From Casuarius casuarius (Eukaryota; Chordata; Aves; Casuariiformes; Casuariidae), in assembly GCA_003342895.1 (NCBI GenBank), contig PTFA01000301.1, positions 124,001 to 188,000 on the forward strand: a stretch of 64,000 nucleotides of DNA. The letters run 5' to 3'. Made by a program: the position numbers and the translations under genes. Below are positions 1 through 13,786 of the stretch, one piece after another. The notes beneath the pieces are model-generated. The model worked only from the letters and a program-made list of their open reading frames with translations. It searched no databases and was not told where the DNA came from. The stretch's first letter is position 1. Every line of letters begins with the position of its first letter.

Positions 1-2380
1 ATCAGTGTGCTTTCTTCTCGGCTGTCCTTGATGAAGACAGTCTTACAACGGTGAAATGCCGGCCTCTCCTGCTTCTTCCCTGCTGTGCAGAGAGAACGAT
101 TTAGTTGTAACTATCATATTATGAATGAAGCCTACCTAAAACTGGCAGGTCGCTGTCTTACAAATCACTTGCTTTTAATTTAAAAATGGTTTTGGTTACA
201 AAATGTAGCAGTTCAGAAAACTATTTTTGTCTATATGGCTGAAAAAATAGAAGCTGAGTATTTATGAGGCTCTACAGAAATATTCCTCCAGAAGAACTAC
301 TTGTTTGCAGAGAGAGACTGGCATCCTGAGTCACAGAAGGCATCCTCTTGCTTTTAATGGCAACAGTGTCAATTTTTTTATTGCGTAAAGTATGAATTAC
401 TAATTAATACTTTAATACTGTAAGGGCCAGACCTAGCAGTCCATTAATGTCATGTAAATTTTTGCTTTTAAAAATTAAAGGTATAAAAGACTTTTCCGAC
501 AGTGAATTAGCTAGTGACTTTAAACTCAAAGGAAATAAAAATGGTCTTAACTTTCATTTTTGCCTTTTGAACGTATCCATTCAAACAAACAGGTATTCTT
601 CAAACAGGTTTCCAAGCTATTACCATCCCTCACTCCCAAACCTGGTCTTTCCACTTTCCTTGAGACTTAAGCAGGCTCTATTTTGAGCAAAATGATTCCT
701 CAGTAGCAAACCAATGCACTCACACATACCACAGTGGACACCACATCATATGCAAATTGTTTTGGAAAAAACTGTGTGTCCAAGCCCCAGGTATTTTAAA
801 AGGTATTTAAGCTCCTAACTCTTACCTGCTTACATAACTGTAGATGTATGGCCCCAGAAGACACTCATTCTCAGATATCATTTAAAATCCAGATCCTGAA
901 AGATGCTACCTCACTTTGACTTATGACCACAGAAATTGCATCTCATTGAAAACAAAGGGAAATTCAGCTAGTTTGGGGGACTGCAAAAGTTGCTTTTTTA
1001 AATTCTGATAAAAAAGTGAAAGTTCTAAAGTTTATTTTTCTTCTCAAAGCTGTTTTCTTTCAAGTGAAAAAAAAACTTTCTTGTGAAAAAGATGGCTCTT
1101 TTTAAACATTTCCAGAGGCATATGTTGCCCATTCAGTCTTTAACCCAGTTCAGCTTAACGCTCCAAATGGTAACACTCTGGTACCTTCCAGAAATTAGAA
1201 AAACAATACACACAACAGCAAGTAAGGCAACAATCACTTTCTACTAAAGGTTACACTGAACCGTATAGTCACAAATATGTTTCAAAGAGTCTCTTAAGAC
1301 CAGGAACGCGTATAGGTCCTGTAGTCAGCGTCTCTTAATGTCACCAAAGACATTTACAATCTGAAAGCTATTTTATCTAGATATAATAATTTTAGGGCTC
1401 AGCAAATAAATGAATTAAATGAATAAATTAATTGTAAACACTTGTTTGCAATCAATTCAACAGAAAAATTGCAATTGTTTCAACCATACATTTTGAGATT
1501 TCTCTTAAAATTTCTGTACTTGGAATACATTATAACATATACACAGTTCTCAGCTTCTGCCTGTTAAGACAGCTGTATTTCTTGAAGGATAATTATACAC
1601 ATGCAATAGGAAAAGTCTAATGATATATCACTACTGAGACTTACGGTCAATCTCTATAGTCACCCTTGTCTTGCTCAAGTCATGGGAGCCACACACATAC
1701 GCATCTTACTGTGAAGTTTCTCATACCGTATTTCTTAGCTCTCTATCCTGACTCTGTTTCTTGGATTGTTCCTAGCTGTGGGCAACAGACCCATGACAGA
1801 GAAGGCGGAAAAGAAGGAAGAAGAAATGATGGTGCATTCAGGATCCCTAGCAAACCATTTACTCCCTACTATATTAAGGGAATGGGCCTGCACACAGCCT
1901 CCAAGCACATTCTTATGTTCACCAGAGCTGGAGGCCTCAAGCTAAAGTGTTGCTGGGGAATCAAGCTACAAATTGTTGGCAGTCTGGCTTCCAGAATTAC
2001 TTAAAGCATAAGCTTAAATACACAATAAAGTTTATTTATTGACTGAGCAATTGTTATTTACAAATATATTAGAGATAGCCACCACTGGGGAAAAGAAAAG
2101 CTGTTAAAGCTCTAGGATAGTGTTGTCACATCAGCATTAAAGTAGCAAAGACTAAATTTAGACTACAAACAAGAAACTGGTTTATAACTCCCAGAAGGGT
2201 GAGACTCTGAAGCAGCCTTTGCTGGGTACAGGGAGAGGGAAAAGCAGGGAAACATGACAGAGGGAAGAATACGTTCATTTGAAAGTTAAGCTTGATAAAT
2301 TTAAAGAATCAGAATCCACGGCACAGTTGCCTGCACTAGCAAGCAACCAGGGGCAGCGCAGAAAGGCCTTCCTGAGCCTG
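1..2380. other. AT-rich non-coding DNA
   Basis: I see no gene in this stretch. The frames at 447-686 and 1666-2004 are short, low in complexity and resemble no family I know. A minus-strand splice-donor-like CAG/GTAAGAG sits near 826, but the sequence before it is closed by stops in all three frames. I find no interspersed repeat that I can name. Confidence 0.6.
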
Positions 2381-3000
2381 TATTCCCAGTAAGATTAAAG
2401 AGATTGTCAAAATCACTTCCAGCCTAGTGAAGCGCTGTCCGGTGGGACTTTAATTTAAATGGATGTGCACACTTGAGGAAAGGTAGATGATGGTTGGGAG
2501 GAGTCTGCAAATGAAGGCAGGTTTGTTTATAAATGGGTTAACAAGTAAACTGTGCAGCTTGGCTGCAAATGAAACAACCCCCAGGTTGTACTGCAAATTC
2601 AATGAGCAACACAAGAGCTCTGTCGCCACCGTAAAGGCTGTACGTATACAGACTGGAAAGAAAAATGAGTGTCACGAAGGTAATCCCTGTACCAATTCAT
2701 CACGTGATTTGGTTGCTTGCTTTGGTTTGTCATCTTTTATATTTTGTACTACTCTAGCTGTGTGCCTTAAGCTGTTCTGTAAACACTGCTCCTCTTAAGG
2801 AGCAGGGCGTGAATGATGCAGCAGTTGTGCCTTAACAGCACTGCTGTGTTTTCAAACCATTCCGCAAGCTCTTGTCTAATACGTGGCTTCTAACGCAGCC
2901 TGCTCAATATGCCTCAGACATGTCAATAATGCATTTTCTAATTAAATTAATTAAAACCAACTTCTGTTATTACAGTGAAAGGGTAAGGCAAATCCACAGA
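2381..3000. promoter_or_regulatory. Candidate regulatory block with forkhead and homeodomain words
   Basis: This block contains a forkhead-like GTTTGTTTAT at 2521-2530, GTTAAC at 2537-2542 and GTAAAC at 2545-2550, all within 30 bp. The overlapping homeodomain core TAATTAAATTAATTA follows near 2939-2955. Clusters of such sites are typical of vertebrate developmental enhancers. The motifs are visible, but the enhancer role is inferred because no alignment is available. No coding frame of note overlaps; the 103-codon frame at 2487-2798 has no recognisable domain. Confidence 0.25.
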
Positions 3001-3229
3001 AAGAAGAATGGCTGACTTCTTTACAAATACAAAAAGACAATAATGGAGAAATTAATATAATCACAAAAGAATTCTTCACTGGAGGAAAATGATGAAGAGT
3101 TCTCCCATTTCAAAACACTGAAGGTCGCAGCTAATTGTCACAAGTTATAATTTGTCTTAATTGCAACGTAGGGGAAAAACAAAATCCTTAAAATAAATGA
3201 GTGGCTACTGTTTTCTTTCCTGTGGAGGA

Positions 3230-3620
3230 AAAGCAGGTTGTGGCTTTCCTAGCGCAAAGATTAAATGCTCACTGATTGCACACAGAACGAGCCGGTTCTG
3301 CAGCACTGTCCTCTTCACCACGTATCCGACACCCTGGGATCACGGCAGCTCCAGGATACCATGGGGCACAACGGGAGAAGGGCCCATTCGGCGTGCAAGA
3401 AGAGCTGCTTTAGGCCGCAGGTTACCATAGCAACAGGCCCCAATTTACATAATGAATAGCTGCCTAAATTAATGTGACTCAATCTGAGCGTTTACTCCCA
3501 GCCCAAGATTTCGGCTTGCTAGTGCAAGACAGGCAGCACCCCTATGCAGCAGCGCAGGGCTGGAGTACGGAGGCACGGCCGCTAAAGGCTCCGTCCGTGC
3601 ACAAGGAGCCTCGCTTCACA
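3230..3620. other. Local CpG-bearing, GC-richer patch
   Basis: This patch has more CG dinucleotides than its flanks (for example around 3285-3350, 3370-3420 and 3565-3600). It is much weaker than the island at 55 kb. The short overlapping open frames on the plus strand reflect the composition. I see no clear promoter element or splice signal, so it is recorded only as a compositional feature. Confidence 0.3.
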
Positions 3621-4144
3621 GTTTGTATCTTAAGCCGATTCCCTGCCCTCAGCTGCTAGCTTCAAATTTAGCTTGCCCAAATGAAGTAAGTCCCTCTCCT
3701 GTGAACTTAACCTGCACAATTAAATACAAATTTAGCTTCCTCTCTTTTCCTCCTACTCTGTGTAAAAAATCCCCATTCTTTTGCATGGTGTTTAAGAATA
3801 AAAGTCAGATTCTTTCACATGAGCCTTGGGTCTTCCTCTGTCCTTTCTTGATTACTTACTTTAGGCCGACAGTGCAACTTCAGAGTCTCACTTCTGATAC
3901 GTGTTTTACTCTAAATACTTTGCCATGATAACTGTTAAAGTCTGGACTAGGAGCCAGACACCATCTCCCCCAATTCTGGATTACCATTGGGTCTAGTCTT
4001 AATCAAGAGCTACTAATGAGTAACATGCATTAATCCCACTTATGTACTTTTGTGATCACACATGCACCTGCACGTATTTATAAAGGTAAACTTCAGCGTA
4101 TGCAGGAGATACGAAAGCAGGGCTAATCAATCTTGCAAATGCAT

Positions 4145-4171
4145 GATAAAGTAGATAAAGCAGATAAAGTA
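4145..4171 (+). repeat. Three tandem 9-bp GATAAAGYA units
   Basis: The units GATAAAGTA, GATAAAGCA and GATAAAGTA are directly adjacent, with one change among 27 bases. Each carries a GATA core on the plus strand. It is either a small minisatellite or a fortuitous GATA-factor site cluster. Confidence 0.7.
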
Positions 4172-5957
4172 CATTGGTAGTACAATGACTAGGTAGAAGT
4201 TCTTCCAAATCTGGCCATTGCTGTAAATTGCAACCAAAGCACAAGTCAAAGCCATGGTATTGCAGGAGGCAAATACCATATTGGGATGCATAAACAAGAG
4301 TCAATACTCACAAGAGATAGGCAGCGCTCCTTATTTACTCGGCACGGGTGGAATTTCTGCTCCGACAGGAGTTGCAGACATCGTGTTCCAAGAGATATGC
4401 AGAGAGCAGAGAGGCAGATGGGAGGTAAAGAGAAACATCACGTATTAGAAAAGACATGGAGATTGGTGCTGTTTAGCTGAAAGGAAAGCCTGAGCTCTTT
4501 AAGGAGTAAAAGGCTCTTGAAAAGAGGAAGGAAATAATCTGGTTTTCATGTCTGCCAGTTTAAATAGCAGTGAGAAAACTTCAGGTTAGACCTGGAAAGG
4601 AATGGGAAACCTTTCCCACTGTAACAGTGAAGCCCCAGACTATCGAAGCCTGCCGCTACCGCATGATCTCCACCAGTGGACACCTGTAGGAATATGTTAG
4701 ACAAACTTTTGCCAGGAACAGCAGAGTACAGTTAATCCTGCCCAAGGAACAGGCAACAGGACACTGATGCTGAAGTTCTCTCTGGCCAAGTACTTCATAT
4801 CTTGTACACCGAAAATTGCATATGATACTGATAGGGAAAGTGAAGATTTTTCTCCCAGGAGGCTTATTTATTATTATTATGTTTTTTAACTCAAGTAAGC
4901 AGTGGGACAGTCATAAATAACTTTCACCTCATGATACCACAGGGACCTAAGTATTCCTTAAGTGAGGAGAGGAGAATCAAGGGCCCAAAGGGAAAAGTCT
5001 GAAAACTAATTTACATGAGATAATTATTCCCTTAGAGTGCGAAATGAGTGTTGACATTTCCTCTTCTAAAACTTCTCACATTATTTTGGATCATCTTTAC
5101 TCAGAATTATATTGAATTATATTATATTGACTATATTAATTTATTGCCATTCAAAGATAATTTGTTGATCAGTCACACAATAAGTAGGTGCATTCTTAAT
5201 CTGAGCTCTTCCACTCATTATGCAGGCAAATAGTCTGGTCTTTCCTACAGCACAGCTTTTCAGACGGGAAGTCTTAATCGTAATAATGACAATTAGAGCA
5301 ATTTAGCTTTATTTGCTGCTGCTTTTACATTAAGCTTTACAAACACTGTTTTGAGGAACAATCAACAGAAGAGAGACTTAAGTCACTGACAGGATCCAAC
5401 GACTGAAGGGAAGATTTTTCACTTCTGAGCTAGGAGACAGTTCTAAACCGGTAATACTCCTATTCCTCTCCGCTGGCAGATCTGCAAAGGTACTCCGCTC
5501 AATTGCATTGACAGGAAACTCTCCTTTAGCCGAAGCGATTTTTTCTAAACTTCTAAACGCTGTTCTAGCATGACCCTGGATTCTTCTCTAGTCAATAATG
5601 GCCCTCTAATATGTTCATTTAGAAAACTATGTTAAATGTAGAGAAAATGTGGGAAAATTTCTTTCTCTACAGAGGCATATAAAGAAAGTTTCTTCTTATC
5701 TTTGAGTTCAGAAATATTCAGATATTAGCCTAGGACCACATCCTCGGCATGTGCAATTTTTGTGAGGAATTCCGTAATATCAGCTGGAATACAGAAAAAA
5801 ATAGAAGAGAGAAAATATGTGACCTATTGCAGAACTGGGAAGTACTGCTATTCACCTCCACCTTTATCAGTGAATTTCAGCACATGATAATTGCAAGATT
5901 TAGAATCAAGATTTTGAATCAATCAATCTTTCTGTCTTCCTTTTCAGCAAGAGTATT

Positions 5958-5975
5958 CCCCCCCCCCCTTTTTTT
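5958..5975. repeat. C11 run followed by T7
   Basis: A run of eleven C bases is followed directly by seven T bases. This is a pure homopyrimidine tract, likely to be length-polymorphic and error-prone in sequencing. Confidence 0.85.
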
Positions 5976-8900
5976 GACAAATATTCTGAAAACAACAGTG
6001 TCCATGGAATAAATAAAAATACTGAAGTTATTTTAACAGTAACTTCTACGCAAAAAAATTGTAATCTCAGAAGAAAATATCAAAGGGAGATCTTGCTGTT
6101 ATCCCTATTTTTCAAATAAAAAACTTCAGACAAAGACTGGAAAAATGATTTACCCCAGTGGAAGAAGAAGAACCTAGATTTCTGAAAACTTAACCAGTGG
6201 CAATTTAAATAGGACATACTTTCTTCTTCTAACTCCGGGTATGCAATTTCTACTATTTAATTACTGCAGTGCAATAAAGAAGAAAATATCTAGTTTCCTA
6301 GTCTTAGTATTCTAAAAACTTCTGGAAAATGAATAGCTCTCATCTGATATAGAAGGTATTGAAAGAATTACCACTTTGCTTTGGCTTCCTTAAATCCATT
6401 TATTTCTCTTAGTAAATAACATATTTGAATGTGAGTGCATGTGAGTACACACACAATACAGCTTTTTTCCAAAGAAAAAGAAGTCTTTTAAAGAGTCACT
6501 GCAAGATCACACTGTATTGTTATGAACAAATTGTACCGTTATTCACAGATCCCTGTTCTGCATCAGACCTCTGGAAAAGGAATGTGGTCTTCTCTTTTTA
6601 GTTTCCTTCTAATAAATACTTCATATATAGCTTGAAGGCTCGTGGGCGGGAGACTATCCAGTGCCTAGTCTCTTGGAAGTCTGATTAAACAATAACTAAC
6701 TCAACCAAAGACCCTAAAGGATACTGAAAATATATGCAATATATCTATATACTGGAAACCGTAATATTTAACAGAATACAACTCTCCTTTCAGTACTACT
6801 GGAACAAACATGCAATGTTTCAGTGATGGGAAACTGATATTACTGAGACAAAAAGCTATCTATCTTTGAGAAGTTTTGTTGTAAGAAGAAAAGGCTGAAA
6901 TAGCTGTGGCTTAATACAAGCAAACTTAATAAGATTCAAATTGTTACATGTCATGAAAAGAAGAAAAGATTTCTAAATTGCACACTTTTTCCAGAGCACA
7001 GGTACAATTCCTGGTATATCAATAGCCTGAGGGCACAACATATTGAATGACTTATTAAAGTTTCATGATACAGCTTTATTTCCTAACAACACTGTGGGAA
7101 TCTATTGTCTTCCATTATAGGAAGCAACACTACGCAAAAGTGCTTACAATTCTCAAATTGCAAAATTTAATTTTCAAATTGAATGAAGCATAATGAGCTT
7201 CATGAACTCCTCATTCTTCACACCCAGGCTTAGTTACAAACATAACATAGCAAAACGGATTAGCACAAGCAAAACAGGTGTTTTAAAGAATTCGGATTTA
7301 GGGCAAGACCACTCTTCTCTTGGCCAGAGGGAATTCAAGGGAGTCTTTCAAAGAACAAAGCAGGATCAGGCTAATAGCCTATTTTCCTCTTTAATCTTAG
7401 AAAAACAATGAAATGATAAGCTCTTTGCTGAACATGGATGAAGGAACACTCACCATATTGTAATCTATTGTATCTCATATAAAAGCAGCTCACTGTTGAG
7501 ATGTGCATCTATATGTGCATCTATTTCTTATCTATTTGCACAGGGCTATGTTTCCACTGTAAAAGTGCTGCTCTTGTATGAGACTGTCATGGTGGGAAGG
7601 GGAAATGGCTCAAAGAAAAATTAGCCAAATGAGAACCAGAGGTGCCAATCAAATTACAGGAAAATTCTTATAATGGTAGATACGCTCTGAAAGATTACCA
7701 TGTCCGAGCTTTTGAACCCAATTTTAGAAGAAGCAAGACTGATGGAGCAGATCAGTTTTACGGCACACACCAAAACCTTCAGCTCTGCTTCTGCATGAAT
7801 CTCACTGATAGGAAATTTTGAAACCTGATCACTTCCATGGATCCAGTTCAACAGAACCAGAACAAGGACCACAGTACCTTCCAGTAAACTACCGTGAAGG
7901 TTACATCTCCTTAAACTAACCAAATTAACCAACCCACAAAGTAATACCCTGAATGTGGTGTAAAAATAGAGATAACTGGAAATTTTCAGTTCTATTCATT
8001 TTTGTATATTAGTGACTTCAGAAGATATTCCATCACAAATTGGTTAAATATATTTTGAATTATTTTTCCTCACTTTTTGATCAGTTTTATCAGCAGAGAT
8101 GTACCCACGAAGAAAAACTCAAACCTCTAAGGTAGTTTAGCCTTGACCACCTTCCTCACAAAAAGACTAAAAAACCTGAAAACCAGTAACTGAAAAGTTA
8201 GTTTTTATCAGAAAATAAATCAGAGTAATTACCTATTTTTATAGAGAAAATTCAAAACACCTAAATAAGACTGGGTAGAAATACAAAAGCAACTTAAAAA
8301 CTGCCCAGGTATGTCCTTGCTTGCAGGCTGGTTTCAGTCAATTATGCTGCTTCCTGAATAACAGTAAAATCTTGGCAATCCCTGCTGATCTAGGAAGGTT
8401 ATTTAGAAGTCTTTGAGGCCTGGAAATCTTTTCCCTCCTCTGCTTGCTCTACAGATAGTCTGTGAGCGCCCAGCTTGTTGCGGTGACCCCGACTCTCTCT
8501 TCTGCCTGGCATAAGCTCCCCGGAGGATGCTCAGTGTTTGCCCAGACAAGGCACAGTCTCCCCTCTCTCCAGATAGTGTCACCTTGCCTGATCACTACTT
8601 TAAAAATGAAATAACATGCAAATTTACAACAAAGAGCTCAAACAAATGTTGTCTGTCACACTGCAACTTGACTGATTCATGCGCACAAAGAATAGACCAG
8701 CAACACTATTTACTGTAGGGTTTGCAATCTATTCTCACAAATTAATTGTAATTTCTTCAAAGTGTTATTAAAAAAGAAGATAAGTTTAAATAAAATTTGA
8801 AAAATTTCAATAACTCTCTTTGCTGTGACATGCCAACACATAATTGAGGAAAAACCCAAGAGAGGCAAGTTTACTTTTCCCATGATAGGCATTTCCTTCT

Positions 8901-9064
8901 TGGTTATGCTGTGACAGCTGGAGAGTGAGCCTTAATTTTTTTAGAAGCGGATTTAATTGCTTTAGAGAGTCAGTTTAACATATCACTTCAGAAATGCCCC
9001 AAAGCTACAAGTAAACCCATTGTTAGCCAAATAGCTTCTTATTTGTAAGCTTCTTAGTTTAGGG

Positions 9065-9238
9065 CAATGGTTACCAAATTGTATTTCCAATACCTTACTG
9101 AGTATCCCACAAGTGGCCCCCAAATCCATCCCTGTTGGAACATTTTCAATTAAAAGTTGGATGATAAGGATCCATGATAGTCTGAGAACTCTTGATGGTA
9201 GATAATGGGCTATAATCCAATAAATTTGGGAATCAGTG
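9065..9238. mobile_element. Probable old hAT-type non-autonomous DNA transposon (MITE-like)
   Basis: The left end reads CAATGGTTACCAAATT. The reverse complement of the right end reads CACTGATTCCCAAATT, so 13 of 16 terminal bases match. Both resemble the hAT/Charlie terminal inverted repeat, whose family pattern is CAGTGGTTCCCAAACTT-like. Directly outside lie GTTTAGGG (9057-9064) and GTTTAAAG (9239-9246), which match at 6 of 8 positions, as expected for a decayed 8-bp hAT target duplication. The 174-bp body has no open frame, so it would have depended on a transposase encoded elsewhere. The repeats and duplication are visible; the family assignment is inferred. The decay implies an old insertion. 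Confidence 0.55.
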
Positions 9239-9246
9239 GTTTAAAG

Positions 9247-12200
9247 GTTATGCTAGCAACATGGATAATCCATCAAGTCTAAACAGTTCTAAGGAAATAT
9301 ATTGTTTAAAATATGATAATGGTTTTTACAGAAGTGGTAAAAATCCTCTCCTGAAAAAGATAACAATTCTCAGCTGGAGAGTAGCTTATCTTAAATGGAA
9401 CAAATATAGTTTATAATTAACAGTGATTTACCTTAACTGAGAATACAAAAAATGTTAAGCTTTTCCAGTTGCAAAAACTTTTCTAATAATTATCCAAATA
9501 TCACAGTTGTATGTTTCCTGTTACATGCAGTTCTTGGATAAATGTGGGCTAGATATTTTATACCAGCAGGTAACGTATCTCTGGAGACAGCTGTATCTTC
9601 TGGAGGCATACCATTAATTTCCAAACAAACAAAAAAAAAGAAATAATTATTGTATATTTAAGGTAACTAACATAAGGGAACAATTGCTTTGGATAGGGAA
9701 AAATTATGCTGTATTTTATGCCTGTAAGTATAAAAATTATAGGGTATACATAAATTTCTTGAATTTCATACACTTCTTATGTCTTGCTCACTGCTTTCCA
9801 CTAGTTTTGTAAAGCTGTTCTTTATTTTGACTTCTTTTGTCTGTTTGTCCAAAGTGGTAGGACACAAATATTAATTCATCAGTAATATAGTTCAAGAAAA
9901 AGATGCGTATGTACTTGTCTAATCTATCGGTATAGACCTACTGTTTGTGAGATATGTGATTCAATGACTATTCAATGATGGCTTGTCTTCTGTTATCTTA
10001 CAGCTAGTTCTTGTAGTAACCAGTACTATTAAATATTCACTAACCAGTAAACAGACCCTATCTTATAGGATGAATTTATTCATAATTATCTCCTCCTCCT
10101 TTTCTGTAAAACAGCAAAAAGGAAGCTAGAATGGAGAGAACAAGGTCAATATGGTGAAATCATAATTTAAAAGTACATCAGTAGCATTCCAGAGAAACAA
10201 GAAAGTGAAAGGCAAAACGAAGGACAACCACTAAAATACATAAACAAGACTGCTGGAGTACAGTTACAGTTCTCAAAACAGGCAGTTACTGGATCTGGAA
10301 TGAGAGAGCTTATCCAAAAAAACTAGCACAGAAACCCAATTCCAAGCACTAGAATATCTAACAGTAGTAATATACGAAGAGAGCTTCCTAAAAGGATAAA
10401 CAAAATAAAGAAATCAGAATAGTTCTAATAAAGAAAAATTAAAACATTTTGTGTGGAGCAACAAGTGCAGTTTTGCAGACTCTTCTCTAGCTGCTGGAAG
10501 TGCTTCTCACAGACGAGGATTTGACCGGATACACTTTCCATCTGGCAAAAACTACGTTCAGGAAAGGATTTTGTACAAATCTGTTTCTACTTGTTTAGAG
10601 GTTTCTAAGCATTTTTCTGTGACTATTGAATGAAGTAATTGGACAGAACAGGGAGTTCACTAATTTTAAATCATTACCTCTCATACACTCATAAAGAGAA
10701 CACACACACTAGAACACCTGAATCTGAACAGTAATAGTCCATTATGGAAAATGTGTCTAAACTAGCTGGTAAAGTTAATGCACAACCTCCTGACACAAAT
10801 CACAATGGAATTAACGGAAGGTAAATCCACAGACATGCGACAGATAAAGTTAGGATGTAAAAAGAATCATTTAACAGCAAGGAAGTGAGAGGGGCAGGAC
10901 TGCAATAAATTAATTGGGACATGTTACATCATATGTCTAATAGTAACATAGGAATGTCAAATAGGAATAAAGTTTTTCATATGATACTTATCTTGTATCT
11001 CAAATCCAATGACTTCCTACAGGACTTCGTGCTATATCCTGTATTATTTAACTTGTACATTCAACCTAGACACTCCAGGAAGTTTCCCTGTAGAGGTGAC
11101 ACTGATCTCAGTAATCAGATTCAATTGACTTCTGGCCTGAAGATCACGCAGCAGGCTGAGAATCGCGCTTGCTGAACAACGCGACCACTGACAGCTTCAT
11201 CTGAGGATGATCAGACCAGTGACACGTGCGCCCTGCCTACCGAGAACAGAGACATGCACAGCTCTAACTCCTGCAAATACAATATATTAGGCACACAAGC
11301 AGTTTAAACGTGTGAACCTGGACACAAAACCATCTAACTAAACGTTTTCCAGCAAAACGCTACGCTGCGTATCCATGCCATCTTGCTCAGCGACAGATAA
11401 CCAAGCTAACCACACTGTCGGGTACTCAGCGCTGGCAACACCTGAGACCTGAGCCTTGCGTCTGTCAGCAAAGCCTTGTGTACGGACCTCCTCAGCCCAC
11501 CTGCAGCAAACCTGTCAGCGTGCTGCTTCCTACATTCCCGCTTGCCATACCCCTAAAGTCATACTGACATCCCTGAGAGTCACGAGACGTTTCTCATTAT
11601 GTCTTAGCATTTTCCCTCCTTTCTGACCTTTAAAGTTACAGTCATCTTACATTACACAGTGAAGTTATAACATCAGTATGGGTAAGCCAGAGGAATAAGA
11701 AAGCTCCCACAGTATTAGGTTAAAGCGTATAGACAGTGGTGGCCGAAATTCCGACACCTCCAAATAAAAATAGCCTAAAAATATATTTTAAGGTCGTATG
11801 AACAATTCTGCTGAGGTGTGCGGTATGGTATTTAGGCCTATTTATTAATTTGTATTTTGCATAAGGGAATTTAGTAACTAGCTGTGAAACAAAACTGCAT
11901 CGAAATGTTACCTTTGCTAGATACAGGCAGTCTCTTTACAGCTATTTATAGAGAACATAATTTTAATAATCTCATTTGTTTTTAACTCAGTATGGTGTGT
12001 GCTTATGTCTCTTGTAGAGGAGAATGTCATTCAGACTGAATTTTTTCTAAAGAACTTACATGCTTCTATGTTCTTACGTTCTGGGCCAGCAGGAGCTATA
12101 CTTGATTACAGCTCTGTAGGACTCAGTGTGCAGATACTGTTTGCTGTATTCGTTAGAATTCAGCAAAATGAACTACTAAAATCTTAAATCTAGGAAATCA

Positions 12201-13620
12201 AGGTCACCTTGCTATAGTTAAAACAATGGAAAACACACGGTAAATGCAGCATGCAACGAAAATTCATCTGATGATACTTTCATTTTCTTACAGGCATGAA
12301 GGGCTTTCTGCACTACATTTAACTGTCATTCTACCAAATTTCAAGCACTGCAAGCAGATTAGCGATCACAATTGCTTCAATACTTTTCTATCTGCTGTAT
12401 AGGATTATGCTACTCCCCTTAGCCACAGCACAGGCAAACAGAAAATTACTAGTCATCTCACAGTAATGGTCTAAATTTACTATCCAGATATTACAGAAAA
12501 AGTACAAAAATATCTCACAGGACAACCGATGAATACCTTATGTCTAAGAGAAATTTTGTTCTAATTTTACCTTTTAGTACCAGGCTGATCACTAATGCTT
12601 TACTTTTCTAATACAATTGAGGATAGTTTCACACATATAAAATAGGAATTAAAGAATAAAAATCCATTGATTCAAAAACAAACACTCTATATAAAATCCA
12701 AACAAAACCAGCTCATCTATTGTGGTTTCTTTGCTTTGCTAAGCCTACTCTTGTATTTGCTGTAGCCTATTCTTTTTAGTCTCTTCATATGGAAGTCTTT
12801 CTGTGATCACAATTACTTCTGTCTCTGTGTCTGGACTCTGTCTGATAAACACACTGTACTTGTAATTCTTATTTCACCTACCTCTTGCATGATATATGTC
12901 AATAGCTCAGCAGTGAAACTACTTCTAGCCACCTACTATCTGAACATGTATAAGCCACCATCATTTGTCTTGCCTTATTGGCCCTTGAATAGTCAACATC
13001 AAAATAAAAAGAAATCACAGGGCCTAGACAGCTTGAACAGAATTCATAATCTACTTTGATCGGATTCACAGAAACACATGACGGTAGTTTAAAGTAGTAT
13101 AGCAACAGTTTAATAAACAGTAGACCATACTGGCTTGTTGTAGACCAACATGCTTCAGACAGAACAAAGCCGTCAAATCTAAACTGATAGCTTGGTATGA
13201 AGTGAACTAAAAGAGCCATCAAGGCTTGTTCAAAGACAACTTACAGATTTTCTGTTTATTACGAGATATACGTTTGGCAATATCAATCTCTCACTTAATG
13301 TGCTAAATTGCAAATACCAGATTTGCAGTCACTGATTTTTTGTTAATTTTTTTTTTAAGAGATTTCATTGTGGCAAGAAATTGTTCTAACGATTCTGGCC
13401 AGCCAGCTGCAGTATGCTATTCATACGGATGATTACGAATTGTAATCCATAAGGCATCCAGCACTGCAGCAACTGTTGTACAATACAACATTTAATTTCT
13501 TAGCACGTGTGACCTTATTACAGCAGACATGTATCAGATACTGAATAACAAAACGCAAAAGCAACAGTTAATCTCCCATTCAGAATTTAGAAGCTTCTTT
13601 GATAAATTACTAACTTTATA
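9247..13620. other. AT-rich non-coding DNA
   Basis: I see no gene, named repeat or strong signal. The region near 11.1-11.6 kb is slightly richer in CG dinucleotides but does not form an island. The minus frame at 12899-13222 (107 codons) shows no recognised motif and has the composition of a chance frame. Confidence 0.55.
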
Positions 13621-13636
13621 TTTGGTCTTTTTCCAG

Positions 13637-13786
13637 CATTCAGTAAGAGAAAGCATGGTCCTGTGTAATCCGTAACTCAAGCGGATGCTGCCGGTGGCAC
13701 ATCCTGCCCTGCTGGGTTACCCCACGCCGTTCGCTGCCTCCCCGCTCCAGATGCGGAGGCCACGTGCATGCCGGCGGCAGGAGCAG
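13637..13786 (+). other. Exon-like segment, GC-rich, not fully open
   Basis: The segment is preceded by a pyrimidine-rich acceptor (TTTGGTCTTTTTCCAG ending at 13636) and followed by GAGCAG/GTAATT at 13787. It is much richer in GC and CG than its surroundings. All three frames contain an early stop, so it cannot be an internal coding exon as drawn. An ATG at about 13685 is open from there through the donor. It could be a 5' UTR or start-codon exon, a long non-coding RNA exon, or chance. A 61-codon frame runs through the opposite strand (13640-13825). Confidence 0.2.

Larger units (their letters stand above)
3661..9060. other. AT-rich non-coding DNA with simple tracts
   Basis: No gene is supported here. 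The stretch contains a threefold 9-bp GATA-containing repeat near 4.15 kb and a C11T7 tract near 5.96 kb, both listed separately. The minus frame at 7654-7932 (92 codons) is hydrophobic and shows no family motif. Nothing else distinctive was seen. Confidence 0.55.
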
